Source: JACDAN01 sp963721345 (GTDB taxonomy: Bacteria > Actinomycetota > Thermoleophilia > Gaiellales > Gaiellaceae). From it: DNA of 64,000 nucleotides. The stretch covers positions 1,488,001-1,552,000 of the forward strand of contig CAVRIT010000001.1 in assembly GCA_963721345.1 (NCBI GenBank), read 5' to 3'. Position 1 is the first letter of the stretch; every line of letters begins with the position of its first letter. The position numbers and the translations under genes are program-made. Below the pieces are notes generated by a model. It searched no databases. It was not told where the DNA came from and worked only from the letters and a program-made list of their open reading frames with translations. Shown piece after piece: positions 25,368-33,778 of the stretch.

Positions 25368-26410
25368 TACTTGTGGTGGGGCGTGTCGAGGTCTTCGGGG
25401 CGCGCGAACACCTTGTCCGCGACGGTGGAGGGATCGGGCAGCGGCGATGTCTCCGCGCGCTCGATCGCCTGGCTCAGCGTCCGCTTGACGCCTGCCGCGA
25501 CATCGTCCTCCTCCTCGTCGGTCATGTTCGCGTTTTCCCGCAGCCAGGAACGGAAGCGCTCGATCGGGTCGCGCTTCGCCCACTCTTCGAAGAGCTCCTT
25601 CGGGACGTAGAACGCATCGTCGTGGACGGCATGGCCCTCCATGCGGAGCGTCATCGACTCGATCAGGGTCGGGCCGCCGCCCTGCCGCGCCTTCTCGATC
25701 GCGCGCTTGACCTCCCGGTAGACGGCGAGGACGTCCGTACCGTCGACAACGACGCCCTCGAACCCATAGGCGGCGCCGCGGTCGGCCAGCGTCTCGCACG
25801 CGTACTCGAGGTGCGTCGGCGTGGAGTAGGCCCACTGGTTGTTGTCGCAGATGAACACGACCGGGAGGCGGCGGACGCCGGCGAGGTTCATGCCCTCGTG
25901 CGCGTCGCCCCGCGCCGAGGCGCCCTCGCCGAACCAGCCGACGGCGACGCGTGACTCCTCGCGAATCCGGAACGCGAGCGCACAGCCGACGGCCACGGGC
26001 AGCATCGCCGGCAGGTGGCTGACCATCGCGATCAGCCCCAGTTGCGCGTCGGCCATGTGGACGTTGCCGTCGCGCCCCCGGGTCGGCCCGTCCTCGCGGC
26101 CCATGTACTGCGCAAAGATCCGCCACGGCTCGACGCCCCGCGTGACGTGGACGCCCATGTCGCGGTGGAGCGGCGTGCCGACGTCCTCGGCGCTCATCGC
26201 GGTCGCGGCCCCGACGGACGATGCCTCGTTTCCGCGCCCCGTGTAGAACGAGCCAGGGATCTTCCCCTGCTTGTACAGAATGTGGCCGCGCTCCTCGATC
26301 CCGCGGGTGAGGAGCATGTTGCGGTAGATCGTCAGCAGGTCCTCGCGATCGAGGCCCGCCTCGCGGATCTCGGTCAGGGAGCCGACAGGCTCGGCTTCGC
26401 GGATCGCCAT
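25367..26410 (-). CDS. 2-oxo-acid dehydrogenase E1 component, alpha subunit
   Basis: A 347-residue thiamine-diphosphate subunit. The TPP motif is present as GEGASARGDAHEGMN ending in ICDNNQWAYS, with glutamate instead of the usual aspartate in GDG. The phosphorylation-loop region (GHAVHDDAFYVP) resembles branched-chain and acetoin-type E1alpha more than pyruvate decarboxylating E1alpha of mitochondria. First gene of an operon running through E1beta, E2, a kinase-like protein, GFA and lipB. Confidence 0.95.
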   Translation of the reverse strand: MAIREAEPVGSLTEIREAGLDREDLLTIYRNMLLTRGIEERGHILYKQGKIPGSFYTGRGNEASSVGAATAMSAEDVGTPLHRDMGVHVTRGVEPWRIFAQYMGREDGPTRGRDGNVHMADAQLGLIAMVSHLPAMLPVAVGCALAFRIREESRVAVGWFGEGASARGDAHEGMNLAGVRRLPVVFICDNNQWAYSTPTHLEYACETLADRGAAYGFEGVVVDGTDVLAVYREVKRAIEKARQGGGPTLIESMTLRMEGHAVHDDAFYVPKELFEEWAKRDPIERFRSWLRENANMTDEEEDDVAAGVKRTLSQAIERAETSPLPDPSTVADKVFARPEDLDTPHHK

Positions 26411-26419
26411 CGGGGCGAA

Positions 26420-26425
26420 ACTCTA
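26420..26425 (-). promoter_or_regulatory. -10 element of the 2-oxo-acid dehydrogenase operon
   Basis: TAGAGT on the minus strand overlaps the stop codon of the RDD gene and ends nine bases before the E1alpha ATG, so the operon can be transcribed independently of the upstream gene, with almost no leader. Confidence 0.45.
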
Positions 26426-27316
26426 ACGATCGGCGTCGTCGGCGAGAGTCGCGCCCTCGTAGAGCACGACCGTTCCCGCCAGGAAGTCGGGGAGGCCGCG
26501 CCGCCGGCGGTCGAAGAGCACCGGCAGGTAGCCGGCGAACAACGGAACGATGGCGACGACCGTGCCCACCACCCGGAGGAAGGCGCGCCCGAGGGACGGT
26601 GGACGGCCCTCCCGCACGACCAGGCGGAGCCGCAGCAGCCGCATGCCGGGTGTCTGCCCGGCCCCGCTCCAGAAGACGACGAAGTACGTCCCGGCGATCA
26701 GCGCCCAGCCGGACGCCAGCAGAACCCCGACGAGCCATTCCGGTCGCAAGGTTCCGACCAGGGTGGAGATCAGGGCGACCATTGCCGACAGGGAGACGAA
26801 GACCAGGAGGATCACGGACGCGTCGATGGCCATTGCCATTGCTCTGGTCGCGATTCCGGCGAACGGAGAGGGGCTCGGACGAGGACGTCGATCGAGGCGA
26901 TCGTCGAGCTGCACGGCGCGGGACCGAACGCTGCCGACGAGCTCCTCGGCGAGCCCGGTCGTCTGTCGTGCGAGCGCCGCTCGCATCTCCGGGCTCTCCA
27001 CGAGCTCTCGGATCGCACGCCGCATGGGCTCGCTGCGCGCGACGGCGTCGGCGAGCTCCGACGTGCGCGGGCTGGCGAGCGCGTCTTTCACGGCTCGATC
27101 GAGCGCGCCGCTCGCTGCGAGCTCCGCGACGACACGCTCGACGACGCGATGCCTCACGGCGGAGTGCACGACCTCCTCGGGGAGCTTGGTGGAGAACGCC
27201 CGGTCGATCAGGGGTGCAAGCTCGCGAACGAGCACGTCGTCCGGCGTCGCCGCGATCTGGTCGCGGGACGCTCGCGCTGCGGCGCGCGCGGGCAGGGACG
27301 CGATGCGGGTCAGCAC
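26423..27316 (-). CDS. RDD-family membrane protein
   Basis: About 297 residues. The N-terminal 150 residues are a charged helical region with no membrane segment; the C-terminal half is an RDD domain (GIATRAMAMAIDASVI, then GQTPGMRLLRLRLVV) with three or four helices. A longer frame opens at an ATG at 27370, but that ATG abuts the operator palindrome and precedes the -10, so the GTG at 27316 is the more likely start. Regulated by box A of the LAL regulon. Confidence 0.85.
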   Translation of the reverse strand: MLTRIASLPARAAARASRDQIAATPDDVLVRELAPLIDRAFSTKLPEEVVHSAVRHRVVERVVAELAASGALDRAVKDALASPRTSELADAVARSEPMRRAIRELVESPEMRAALARQTTGLAEELVGSVRSRAVQLDDRLDRRPRPSPSPFAGIATRAMAMAIDASVILLVFVSLSAMVALISTLVGTLRPEWLVGVLLASGWALIAGTYFVVFWSGAGQTPGMRLLRLRLVVREGRPPSLGRAFLRVVGTVVAIVPLFAGYLPVLFDRRRRGLPDFLAGTVVLYEGATLADDADR

Positions 27317-27326
27317 TGCACGAACT

Positions 27327-27382
27327 GGTATCGCACCGGCGACCGCCAGATCATCGCCCGCCGCGGGCATTCACCCAGGTGA
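27327..27382 (-). promoter_or_regulatory. LAL-regulon box A and -10 (RDD gene)
   Basis: Minus strand: TCACCTGGGTGA (27382-27371), 11 bases, GGGCGA (27359-27354), 21 bases, GATACC (27332-27327). The GTG at 27316 follows ten bases later. Weakest -10 of the set. Confidence 0.6.
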
Positions 27383-27392
27383 GCCGACGGCC

Positions 27393-27911
27393 CTAGTGGC
27401 CAAGCCCCGCCTTGAGGCCGACGATCAGGAGGCCCAACGCGAGGTTGATCCCCACGGTTACCGTCGTTCCGAGCCTGCTGAGCCGCTCGACCCGCGCGTA
27501 GCCGATCCCCTGGACGAGCAGCGTCGTGAGGCCGAAGCCCATTGCCAGCCAGAGGGCGGTCGACTCGCGGAGCAGGCCGACTGCGCCGAGGACGAGCGCC
27601 GTAACAGGCGCCGCGGCTGCGAGGGGAATCGCGAGCTCGCGGCGTGCGACGCTGACGAACTCCGCGCGGTCCAGCCGCCGGCCGAGGCTGATGGTCTCGG
27701 CCAGGGCATCGGCGTACACGTGCGCGATCCAGAGCACGAGCACGGTGCCGGCGGCGATTCCGGCGAGCTGCCCCGCATTCGCGGCCCCTCCGGAGCCGGC
27801 CGCGATCGCGCCCATCACGACGATCGTCCCGTAGACCGTCCCGGCGATCGTGTCGCGCGAGCCGACGACGACGCGCGTGATCCGGCTCGCCCGCGTCACG
27901 GCGACGAGCAA
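27393..27911 (-). CDS. Polytopic membrane protein, unknown function
   Basis: 172 residues with about five membrane helices (TVYGTIVVMGAIA, GTVLVLWIAHVYADALAE, IPLAAAAPVTALVLGAVG, LWLAMGFGLTTLL, TVGINLALGLLIVGL). The start is TTG at 27911, four bases after the HdeD-like stop; a GTG at 27899 is an alternative. Fourth gene of the operon driven from box B. I recognise no family with confidence. Confidence 0.75.
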   Translation of the reverse strand: MLVAVTRASRITRVVVGSRDTIAGTVYGTIVVMGAIAAGSGGAANAGQLAGIAAGTVLVLWIAHVYADALAETISLGRRLDRAEFVSVARRELAIPLAAAAPVTALVLGAVGLLRESTALWLAMGFGLTTLLVQGIGYARVERLSRLGTTVTVGINLALGLLIVGLKAGLGH

Positions 27912-27915
27912 CCCT

Positions 27916-28503
27916 CTACGCGGGTCGCAGCCGCATGCGCTTCGGGAGGTTACGCACCTCGAAGGCGACGACGCACTGCCAGACGCCGGTCACGATTGCC
28001 CAGACCCCGGTCAGCGTGATGAGGACGGCGATCGTCACGCCGGGACGGCGCATCGCCCAGACGCCGATCGGAATCTCGATCAGTCCGAGAGCGAGCACGA
28101 GCCACCAGTGGGGAGCGTGGCGGTTGGCGATGGCGCCCACGACGCGTAGCACGCCGCTCGAGATCACCCAGATCCCGATGAAGACGCCCAGCGTGTAGAG
28201 GCTCTTGTCCGGCCAGACGAGGAGCGCGAGGCCGGCGCCGGCCCCCACGAGGCCGCCGACGACGTTCGTGGTGCGATCACCGCCGTCGAGCGGCTTCGTC
28301 ACGAGCCACGCGGCGCCCTGGATGATGAAGAACGCGCCGATGAAGGCCGCCAGGCTGTCAAGGCTCCAATCGACGCTCAGGATGATCCCGCCGAACACCA
28401 GCGAGATCACCCCGGTCAGGAGATAGAGCCCCCACATCGACGCTGCTTTCTCGGCGTCTTCGGGATCGAACTCCGCTCGCGAGCTGAATGGGTTGAGCAG
28501 CAC
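27916..28503 (-). CDS. HdeD/DUF308-family membrane protein
   Basis: A 195-residue protein with six predicted helices in three hairpins, as in HdeD acid-resistance membrane proteins. Each hairpin repeats the pattern of a helix followed by a tryptophan-rich turn (GIILSVDWSLDSLAAFIGAF, GLALLVWPDKSLYTLGVFIG). Biochemical role is unknown; HdeD is linked to acid stress in Escherichia coli. GTG start at 28503. Confidence 0.85.
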   Translation of the reverse strand: MLLNPFSSRAEFDPEDAEKAASMWGLYLLTGVISLVFGGIILSVDWSLDSLAAFIGAFFIIQGAAWLVTKPLDGGDRTTNVVGGLVGAGAGLALLVWPDKSLYTLGVFIGIWVISSGVLRVVGAIANRHAPHWWLVLALGLIEIPIGVWAMRRPGVTIAVLITLTGVWAIVTGVWQCVVAFEVRNLPKRMRLRPA

Positions 28504-28515
28504 CGGCTCGCGTCG

Positions 28516-28941
28516 CTACAGGCGCTCGCCGCCGAACGCCTCGCCGTGGATCGTCAGCGCGTACATCGACGTGATGATCAGCCCCATGGTCACCGCGGTC
28601 CAGATCGGGAAGGCCGCGAGGAAGATCATCTGGCCCATCGCACTGAAGAGGAGCATGCCGATCGCGGTGAAGCGCGCCCACTGCTTCCCGCCGAGGATCC
28701 CGATACCGGTCAGCACCTGGACCACGCCCACGGTCAGCCAGAAGCCGCCCCAGACGTCGTAGTTCTCCACGACGAGAAGGCCCTCCGGCGTCACCGCGAA
28801 GTACTTCTGGTCGGTCAGTCCGATGATCCCCTGGAGGACGTTGAACCCTCCGAGCATGATCATCAGCAGGCCCGCGAACTTCACCCAGCCGACCTGCTGC
28901 GGCCTGGTGGAGGCCCCTTCCTGTGTGTTCACTGTCGACAT
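28516..28941 (-). CDS. DUF7144-type four-helix membrane protein
   Basis: A 141-residue protein with four membrane helices (FAGLLMIMLGGFNVLQGI..., GGFWLTVGVVQVLTGIGILGG, ...). The pattern of a first helix LGGFNVLQGI, a short soluble loop with YFAVTPEGLLVVENYDVWG, and a second hairpin repeats in the protein at 39372-39776, a paralogue in the same regulon. Good ribosome-binding site (AAAGGAGGAG) before the ATG. Confidence 0.8.
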   Translation of the reverse strand: MSTVNTQEGASTRPQQVGWVKFAGLLMIMLGGFNVLQGIIGLTDQKYFAVTPEGLLVVENYDVWGGFWLTVGVVQVLTGIGILGGKQWARFTAIGMLLFSAMGQMIFLAAFPIWTAVTMGLIITSMYALTIHGEAFGGERL

Positions 28942-28975
28942 CGACCGTCTCCTCCTTTCACGGGCCTAGGACTGC

Positions 28976-29275
28976 TTACGGAAGGCCGCCCACTCGGGCA
29001 GCCTGGTCGCGCGCCGAGCCTGCCGTCGGGCGGCTCTCCCACTCAGCGTCGTACTCCGGCGTCTTCGGCCTGACGATCTGGTAGATCAGTGCGCCAAGCA
29101 GCGGGAACGCGATGATCAGCAGCGTCCAGCCGGCCTTGGCGAAGCCCGAGTGGTCGTCACGCCGGAAGTTGTCGACCAGCACGACGATGACGAGCGAGAT
29201 GATCATGAACCAGATGGACGTCACGGCGATGAGCCAGAAGACGTCCCAGAACGTGAACTCCTCGGCGATCAGCAT
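28976..29275 (-). CDS. PLDc_N-type two-helix membrane protein
   Basis: A 99-residue protein: two membrane helices (FWLIAVTSIWFMIISLVIVVL near residue 13 in part, and GWTLLIIAFPLLGALIYQIV) flanking a short FRRDD.SG..K loop, the layout of the phospholipase D-nuclease N-terminal (PLDc_N) domain without an enzyme attached. Paralogous to the N-terminal half of the protein at 29439-29822. First gene after box B, with an AGGAGG ribosome-binding site. Confidence 0.8.
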   Translation of the reverse strand: MLIAEEFTFWDVFWLIAVTSIWFMIISLVIVVLVDNFRRDDHSGFAKAGWTLLIIAFPLLGALIYQIVRPKTPEYDAEWESRPTAGSARDQAARVGGLP

Positions 29276-29316
29276 CGGTTGTCCCTCCTAAGCAGGTTCG
29301 ATTTGCTCACGATGCG

Positions 29317-29373
29317 AGGCTAGGACGGCGTCCACCGGGTGACACCACCCGGGGCCGCACTTCACCCAGGTGA
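29317..29373 (-). promoter_or_regulatory. LAL-regulon box B and -10 (PLDc_N operon)
   Basis: Minus strand: TCACCTGGGTGA (29373-29362), 11 bases, GGGTGG (29350-29345), 22 bases, TAGCCT (29322-29317). No -35 hexamer is needed to explain the spacing; the second half-site covers it. Confidence 0.75.
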
Positions 29374-29438
29374 GTTGCTCTCCGCAAACAGGCGCGGGCG
29401 CCCAAGGGACGCCCGCGCCATGTGCCGCGTCTGTGAAG

Positions 29439-29822
29439 CTACGCCGTGGTACCGAGCGCCTTGAGCTTCAGCGCCTCGTACTCCTGATCGCTGAGCACGC
29501 CGCGTGACCGGAGCTCGCTGAGCTTCTCGAGCTCGTCGGCGGTCGAGACGCCGGCGGCGGCTCGCTGGGCCGCCTCCGCCTGGGTCATCATCCGCACGTC
29601 CTGGGCCGTCATCTTCGGACGCGAGATCACGTACGACAGCGCGCCGATGAACGGGAGGATGATCATGAAGACGATCCACGCAGCCTTCTTGAATCCCGTC
29701 AGATCCTCCCGTCGGAAGACGTCGCCGATCAGGGCGATGAAGAGCCAGATCGCCATGACCCAGAAGAAAAAGACGAACATCCACCAGAAGGCGTCCCAGA
29801 ATGAAGTCTCGGCAATAAGCAC
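29439..29822 (-). CDS. PLDc_N membrane protein with C-terminal SHOCT domain
   Basis: 127 residues: two membrane helices around a GDVFRREDLTGFKKA loop (PLDc_N type), then ISRPKMT and a C-terminal SHOCT motif (LEKLSELRSRGVLSDQEYE). SHOCT modules are short oligomerisation domains at protein ends. GTG start at 29822 with a GAGGAGG ribosome-binding site. Divergent from the LAL regulator gene and controlled by box C. Confidence 0.85.
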   Translation of the reverse strand: MLIAETSFWDAFWWMFVFFFWVMAIWLFIALIGDVFRREDLTGFKKAAWIVFMIILPFIGALSYVISRPKMTAQDVRMMTQAEAAQRAAAGVSTADELEKLSELRSRGVLSDQEYEALKLKALGTTA

Positions 29823-29847
29823 AGTTCCTCCTCTCGTGACTGCCGGG

Positions 29848-29904
29848 ATTGTCGTTCGAGCCGTTGTGGGCGTCTTCACCCGGAGGACACGATCACCCGG
29901 GTGA
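29848..29904 (-). promoter_or_regulatory. LAL-regulon box C and -10 (PLDc_N-SHOCT gene)
   Basis: Minus strand: TCACCCGGGTGA (29904-29893, perfect palindrome), 11 bases, GGGTGA (29881-29876), 22 bases, GACAAT (29853-29848). It lies between the regulator gene and its divergent neighbour. Confidence 0.8.
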
Positions 29905-29969
29905 CACGGTTCGAGGCACCGGCGGTCCCCGTTCAGGCATGATTTAGAAGCTTTCGACAGATTTCCCAC

Positions 29970-32210
29970 ATGACCGATGCGACTCTTGCCTCTGCGGAAC
30001 ACACCGACGAACGGGGTGGACCGCTAGGGCCGTCGATCTGGCGCGGACATTCGCATGCGGTACTGGAGCGCGCCCGCCTGACCCGGACGCTGGAGGGCGC
30101 GCGGAACGAGCTGATCCTGCTGGCGGCTCCGCCCGGCTTCGGCAAGACAACGCTCTTGCACCAGTGGGAAGACGTGGACGAGCGGCCTTTCGCCTGGCTC
30201 TCGGTCGAGGCGGCGAGCAACGATCCCGTCCTCTTCTGGACACGGATCTTCGAGGCCATTCGCGCCGTCGAGCCGAGTTTCGAAAGCGCCGGCGAGATGG
30301 CGCTGCGGTCTCCCCAGGCAGACATCCTCGGCACCGTCGTGCCGCTGCTCGCCCACGAGCTTCGCGCGCTCAATCGCGAGCTCGTGCTCGTCCTGGACGA
30401 CTACCAGGCGATCGAGAGCCGGCTTTGTCACGACTCCATCTCGCTGCTCCTGGACTGGCTGCCGCAGGACGTCACGCTGGTTCTCTCCACGCGCGCCGAT
30501 CCTCCGATCCCTGTCGGCGTCCTGCGGGCCAGGGGCGAGCTGCTCGAGCTCCGCGCCGTCGACCTCTGCTTCACCGCGGACGAAGAGGCGGCGCTCCTGA
30601 ACGAGAAGCTCGGCCTCAGGCTCGGGCCGGCGACGCTGGCCACGTTGCACGAACGCACGGAGGGGTGGCCCGCCGGCGTGTACCTCGCGTCGCTGTCGCT
30701 CCAGAAGACCGAGGACCGCACCGAGTTCGTCGCCGGCTTCAGGGGCTCGAACCGGCACGTCGTCGACTATCTGACCGAGGTCGTGCTCGACTCGCTCGAC
30801 CCGACGCAGCGAGAGTTCCTGCTCGCGGCCTCGATCCTCGAGTCGGTCTGTGCTCCACTTGCCGAGGCCGTGACGGGCGAGGCGGATTCGGCGGATCTGC
30901 TCGATGCGGTCGAGCAGGCGAATCTCTTCCTGCTCGCGCTCGACGAAGAGCGCCGTTGGTATCGCTTCCACCAGCTCTTCCGGGAGCTGCTCCGTGCTCA
31001 GCTCATGCGCCACAGCCCTGAGCGGGCCCTGACGCTTCACCGGAGGGCGTACGAGTGGTACGCGGAGGCGGGACACGTGGACGAGGCGATTCGCCACGCC
31101 GTAGCTGCGCGAGATGTCGGGGCAGCGATCGAACTGGTGCTGGAACGCTGGTCCCCGCAGCTCAGCTGCGCCGCGGCCCACACGACGCTGCGTCGCCTCG
31201 ACTTCCTGCCGAGGGACGCTGTCTCAGGCGACGCTCGCCTGCTGATCACGAAAGCGTGGGCGGTGAGCGTGGTGGGAGAGCGCCTCGATGCCCTTCGCGC
31301 GCTCGAGGCGGCAGCTGCCGTCGGGCTCGAGGGACACTTTCCGGACGGAAGCTCGCTGGAGGCGGCCGCGGCAGCCGTCGAGGCGTGCCTGCCCCGCGGT
31401 GACGTAGGCGAGATGCTCACCGCCTCCCGGCGCGCCAAGGCTCTGGAGAACGGGCTGGGACCGGCCTGGGCGCCCCTGGTTCAGCTGTCGCGCGGCTGGG
31501 CCGAGTATCTCGCGGGCAACTGGAAGAAGGCCGAGGCGTCGCTGCAAGAGGCGGCGGCGTCGGCGACCGACCTCGAGCAGTGGCTCCACGTCTCGATTGC
31601 GAAGGCGCTCTACTCCCGGGTCGCGCTCGCCACCGAGGACCAGGAGGTCGCGGCGGCGTTCGCGAACGGTTCGATCGAGGTGCTCGAGGCACACGAAGTC
31701 GCCGACACCTTTGCGTGCGGCGTGGCCGACCTGGCGCTCGGCGCCGTCCTCGCCCGCTCGAACGCGGACAGCGCGGAACAGGCTCTCGACCGGGGGCTCG
31801 ACCGGCTGCGGAGCCAGTCCGAGCCGCTGCTCGTCGCCGAGGCGGCGATCGCGCTCGCGCCGGTCCGCCGGGCCCTACGAGGGCCGAAGGCGGGGCGTGA
31901 GTGCATCGAGGAGGCCCGCACGGTGCTCGACGGCTGCGGCGATCCCGGGATCCTCGCCGACCGGCTGGAGCGTGTGGCCCGCACGCTCACGCCTGCCTAT
32001 CGGAGGGCCAAGGGGCAGACCGACCTCACCGAGCGCGAGCTGGAGGTGCTTCGCTATCTGGCCGACGGGCTTCCGAAACGGGACATCGGCACAGCCCTCT
32101 TCCTCTCGTACAACACGATCCACTCCCACACGAAGTCGATCTACCAGAAGCTGGCGGTCTCCTCGCGCGAAGCGGCCGTGGCGAGGGCGCGCGAGCTCGG
32201 CGCGCTCTGA
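29970..32210 (+). CDS. LuxR-family transcriptional regulator, large ATP-binding (MalT/LAL) type
   Basis: A 746-residue regulator. A P-loop lies early (APPGFGKTTLL, near residue 55) with a Walker B-like VLVLDDYQ (near 137), as in the STAND ATPases MalT and GutR. The middle is a long helical TPR-like repeat region. The C terminus is a LuxR/GerE helix-turn-helix: LTERELEVLRYLADGLPKRD and the YNTIHSHTKSIYQKL recognition segment. Such proteins activate promoters after binding an inducer and ATP. Seven copies of one palindrome flank this gene on both sides, all next to envelope genes, so it is the best candidate for their regulator. I see no box with correct spacing for its own promoter. Confidence 0.93.
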   Translation: MTDATLASAEHTDERGGPLGPSIWRGHSHAVLERARLTRTLEGARNELILLAAPPGFGKTTLLHQWEDVDERPFAWLSVEAASNDPVLFWTRIFEAIRAVEPSFESAGEMALRSPQADILGTVVPLLAHELRALNRELVLVLDDYQAIESRLCHDSISLLLDWLPQDVTLVLSTRADPPIPVGVLRARGELLELRAVDLCFTADEEAALLNEKLGLRLGPATLATLHERTEGWPAGVYLASLSLQKTEDRTEFVAGFRGSNRHVVDYLTEVVLDSLDPTQREFLLAASILESVCAPLAEAVTGEADSADLLDAVEQANLFLLALDEERRWYRFHQLFRELLRAQLMRHSPERALTLHRRAYEWYAEAGHVDEAIRHAVAARDVGAAIELVLERWSPQLSCAAAHTTLRRLDFLPRDAVSGDARLLITKAWAVSVVGERLDALRALEAAAAVGLEGHFPDGSSLEAAAAAVEACLPRGDVGEMLTASRRAKALENGLGPAWAPLVQLSRGWAEYLAGNWKKAEASLQEAAASATDLEQWLHVSIAKALYSRVALATEDQEVAAAFANGSIEVLEAHEVADTFACGVADLALGAVLARSNADSAEQALDRGLDRLRSQSEPLLVAEAAIALAPVRRALRGPKAGRECIEEARTVLDGCGDPGILADRLERVARTLTPAYRRAKGQTDLTERELEVLRYLADGLPKRDIGTALFLSYNTIHSHTKSIYQKLAVSSREAAVARARELGAL

Positions 32211-32267
32211 TCACCTGGGTGAAAGGCAGCCGTGGGTGAAGCCCCCGAGCTGCCGGGGCGCGATCCT
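32211..32267 (+). promoter_or_regulatory. LAL-regulon box D and -10 (SHOCT membrane gene)
   Basis: TCACCTGGGTGA (32211-32222) directly abuts the regulator's stop codon; 11 bases, GGGTGA (32234-32239), 22 bases, GATCCT (32262-32267). Six bases later is the GTG at 32274, so the mRNA would be leaderless. Confidence 0.8.
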
Positions 32268-32273
32268 GAAGCC

Positions 32274-33587
32274 GTGACACCGCCGCAGGCCAAAGAGAAC
32301 GAGGGCGGCGCCGGACAGCATCGGCTGCTCGTCGCCGTGCTCGTCGCGCTTGGGGCCCTCTGCATCCTCGTCTCGACCGTCAGCGTCTGGGTGAGGGATG
32401 TGGCGCTGGACTCCGACGCGTGGGTCGACCAGAGCGGCAAGCTCCTCGAGAGCCCCGAGATCCAGGACGCGCTCGCCGCGTTCATCGTCGAAGAGGCGTA
32501 CTCCGCGGGAGAGGTGCAGGCACAGCTCGAAGCCGCGCTTCGGCCCGAGCTCAAGCCGCTTGCGGGCCCGGCGTCCGCCCAGCTGCAGTCGGTCGCGACC
32601 GAGGCCGCTGCTCGTGCGCTCGCGAGGCCCCGTGTCCAGGAGCTCTGGCGGACGGCCAACCGGGCTGGTCACGAGCAGCTCATTGCGGTGCTCGAAGGCG
32701 AGACGGAGCGCGTGACGCTCGTCGACGACTCGGTCGTGCTCGATCTCGACGCCATGGTCGCCAACGTTGCGGCGAGGATCGGCGTCGGAGAGGGCGCAAC
32801 GCAGCGGATTCAGGACCGGGTGGAGCCGATCGTGATCATGCAGTCCGACCAGCTCGAGACCGCCCAGCAGGCCGTGCGGGCCGTGAAAGCTCTCTCGATC
32901 TGGCCGTTCCTCATCGGGCTCGCCCTCTGGGCCGGGGCCGTCTACCTCGCGGCCGGACGGCGACGCACGACGCTCCGCGCGATGGCGCTGTCGCTGATCG
33001 CACTCGGCGTGATCCTGCTCGTCGGCCGCCGGCTCGGAGGGAACGCGGTCGTCGACTCCCTCGTGCAAGCCGAATCGATGAAGCCGGCCGTGCGCGATGT
33101 CTGGGCGATCTTCACGGGGCTCCTCGCCGAATCGGCTGTCGCTGGCATCGCGGTCGGCCTGATCGCGCTCGCGGCGCTGTGGCTGGCGGGACCGGGGCTC
33201 CGCGCGACCGCAGTCCGCCGCTGGCTGGCGCCGACGTTCCGCGATCGCCCTCTGCTAGTCCACGGAGCCCTCGCCGGGGCCATCCTGCTCGTTCTCCTCT
33301 GGGGCCCCGTGGGCACGCCCCGCCGCGTGATCTCGCTCGTGGTCGTCATGGCTCTCGCCTTCGCCGGCCTCGAGCTGCTGCGCCGGCAGGCGGTGCGCGA
33401 GTTTCCCGACGAGAGCGGCGGCATGAGCCTGGCAGCGGCGTTTGCCCAGGTGCGTGCCGGGTCTCGGCAGAGCGGGCCCGTGACCGACGACGCGGTCGCC
33501 CGACTCGAGCGGCTCACCGCGCTCCACGAGCGGGGCGCCCTCACGGACGACGAGTACGAAGCCGAGAAGACGCTCCTCCTGACCTGA
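32274..33587 (+). CDS. Integral membrane protein with C-terminal SHOCT domain
   Basis: About 437 residues: an N-terminal helix (LLVAVLVALGALCILVS), a large extracytoplasmic region of some 170 residues rich in helices, then several helices and a C-terminal SHOCT motif (RLTALHERGALTDDEYEAEK). An upstream GTG at 32232 would lie inside the operator's second half-site and before the -10, so the GTG at 32274 is chosen. No enzyme motif recognised. Controlled by box D. Confidence 0.85.
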   Translation: MTPPQAKENEGGAGQHRLLVAVLVALGALCILVSTVSVWVRDVALDSDAWVDQSGKLLESPEIQDALAAFIVEEAYSAGEVQAQLEAALRPELKPLAGPASAQLQSVATEAAARALARPRVQELWRTANRAGHEQLIAVLEGETERVTLVDDSVVLDLDAMVANVAARIGVGEGATQRIQDRVEPIVIMQSDQLETAQQAVRAVKALSIWPFLIGLALWAGAVYLAAGRRRTTLRAMALSLIALGVILLVGRRLGGNAVVDSLVQAESMKPAVRDVWAIFTGLLAESAVAGIAVGLIALAALWLAGPGLRATAVRRWLAPTFRDRPLLVHGALAGAILLVLLWGPVGTPRRVISLVVVMALAFAGLELLRRQAVREFPDESGGMSLAAAFAQVRAGSRQSGPVTDDAVARLERLTALHERGALTDDEYEAEKTLLLT

Positions 33588-33600
33588 CCTGAGGTCAGGA
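33577..33600 (+). terminator. Inverted repeat at the 3' end of the SHOCT membrane gene
   Basis: TCCTGACC and GGTCAGGA around an eight-base loop; the left arm overlaps the gene's last codons. No T-tract directly follows. Confidence 0.4.
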
Positions 33601-33685
33601 GTGGCGAGAACTACGGGGGCTGGCGCTGGTCCTTGCATCGCCGTAGCCGTACTCGCGTGGGTCGTCTACCCTCGCCGCCGAAGCT

Positions 33686-33702
33686 AGACCTTCGGTCTTT
33701 TG
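33686..33702 (+). terminator. Short hairpin with T-tract
   Basis: AGACC-TTC-GGTCT followed by TTT, about 100 bases after the plus-strand SHOCT membrane gene. Stem is short, so a weak terminator. Confidence 0.45.
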
Positions 33703-33715
33703 CTCCACCCAGAGG

Positions 33716-33742
33716 AACGCCTCGGCCATTCGCCGAGGCGTT
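33716..33742. terminator. Bidirectional hairpin between convergent SHOCT genes
   Basis: AACGCCTCGGC-CATTC-GCCGAGGCGTT, an 11-base perfect stem, lies 37 bases from the 3' end of the minus-strand SHOCT gene and between two convergent transcripts. Confidence 0.7.
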
Positions 33743-33778
33743 CGTCACCTGTAGAAGGGTCTCCTTCCGCGCCGACGG

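Noticed and set aside
29893..29970. Box C also controlling the LAL regulator's own promoter
   Set aside because: Read on the plus strand, the bases at the half-site position are GCACCG and at the -10 position TTAGAA; neither fits the pattern.
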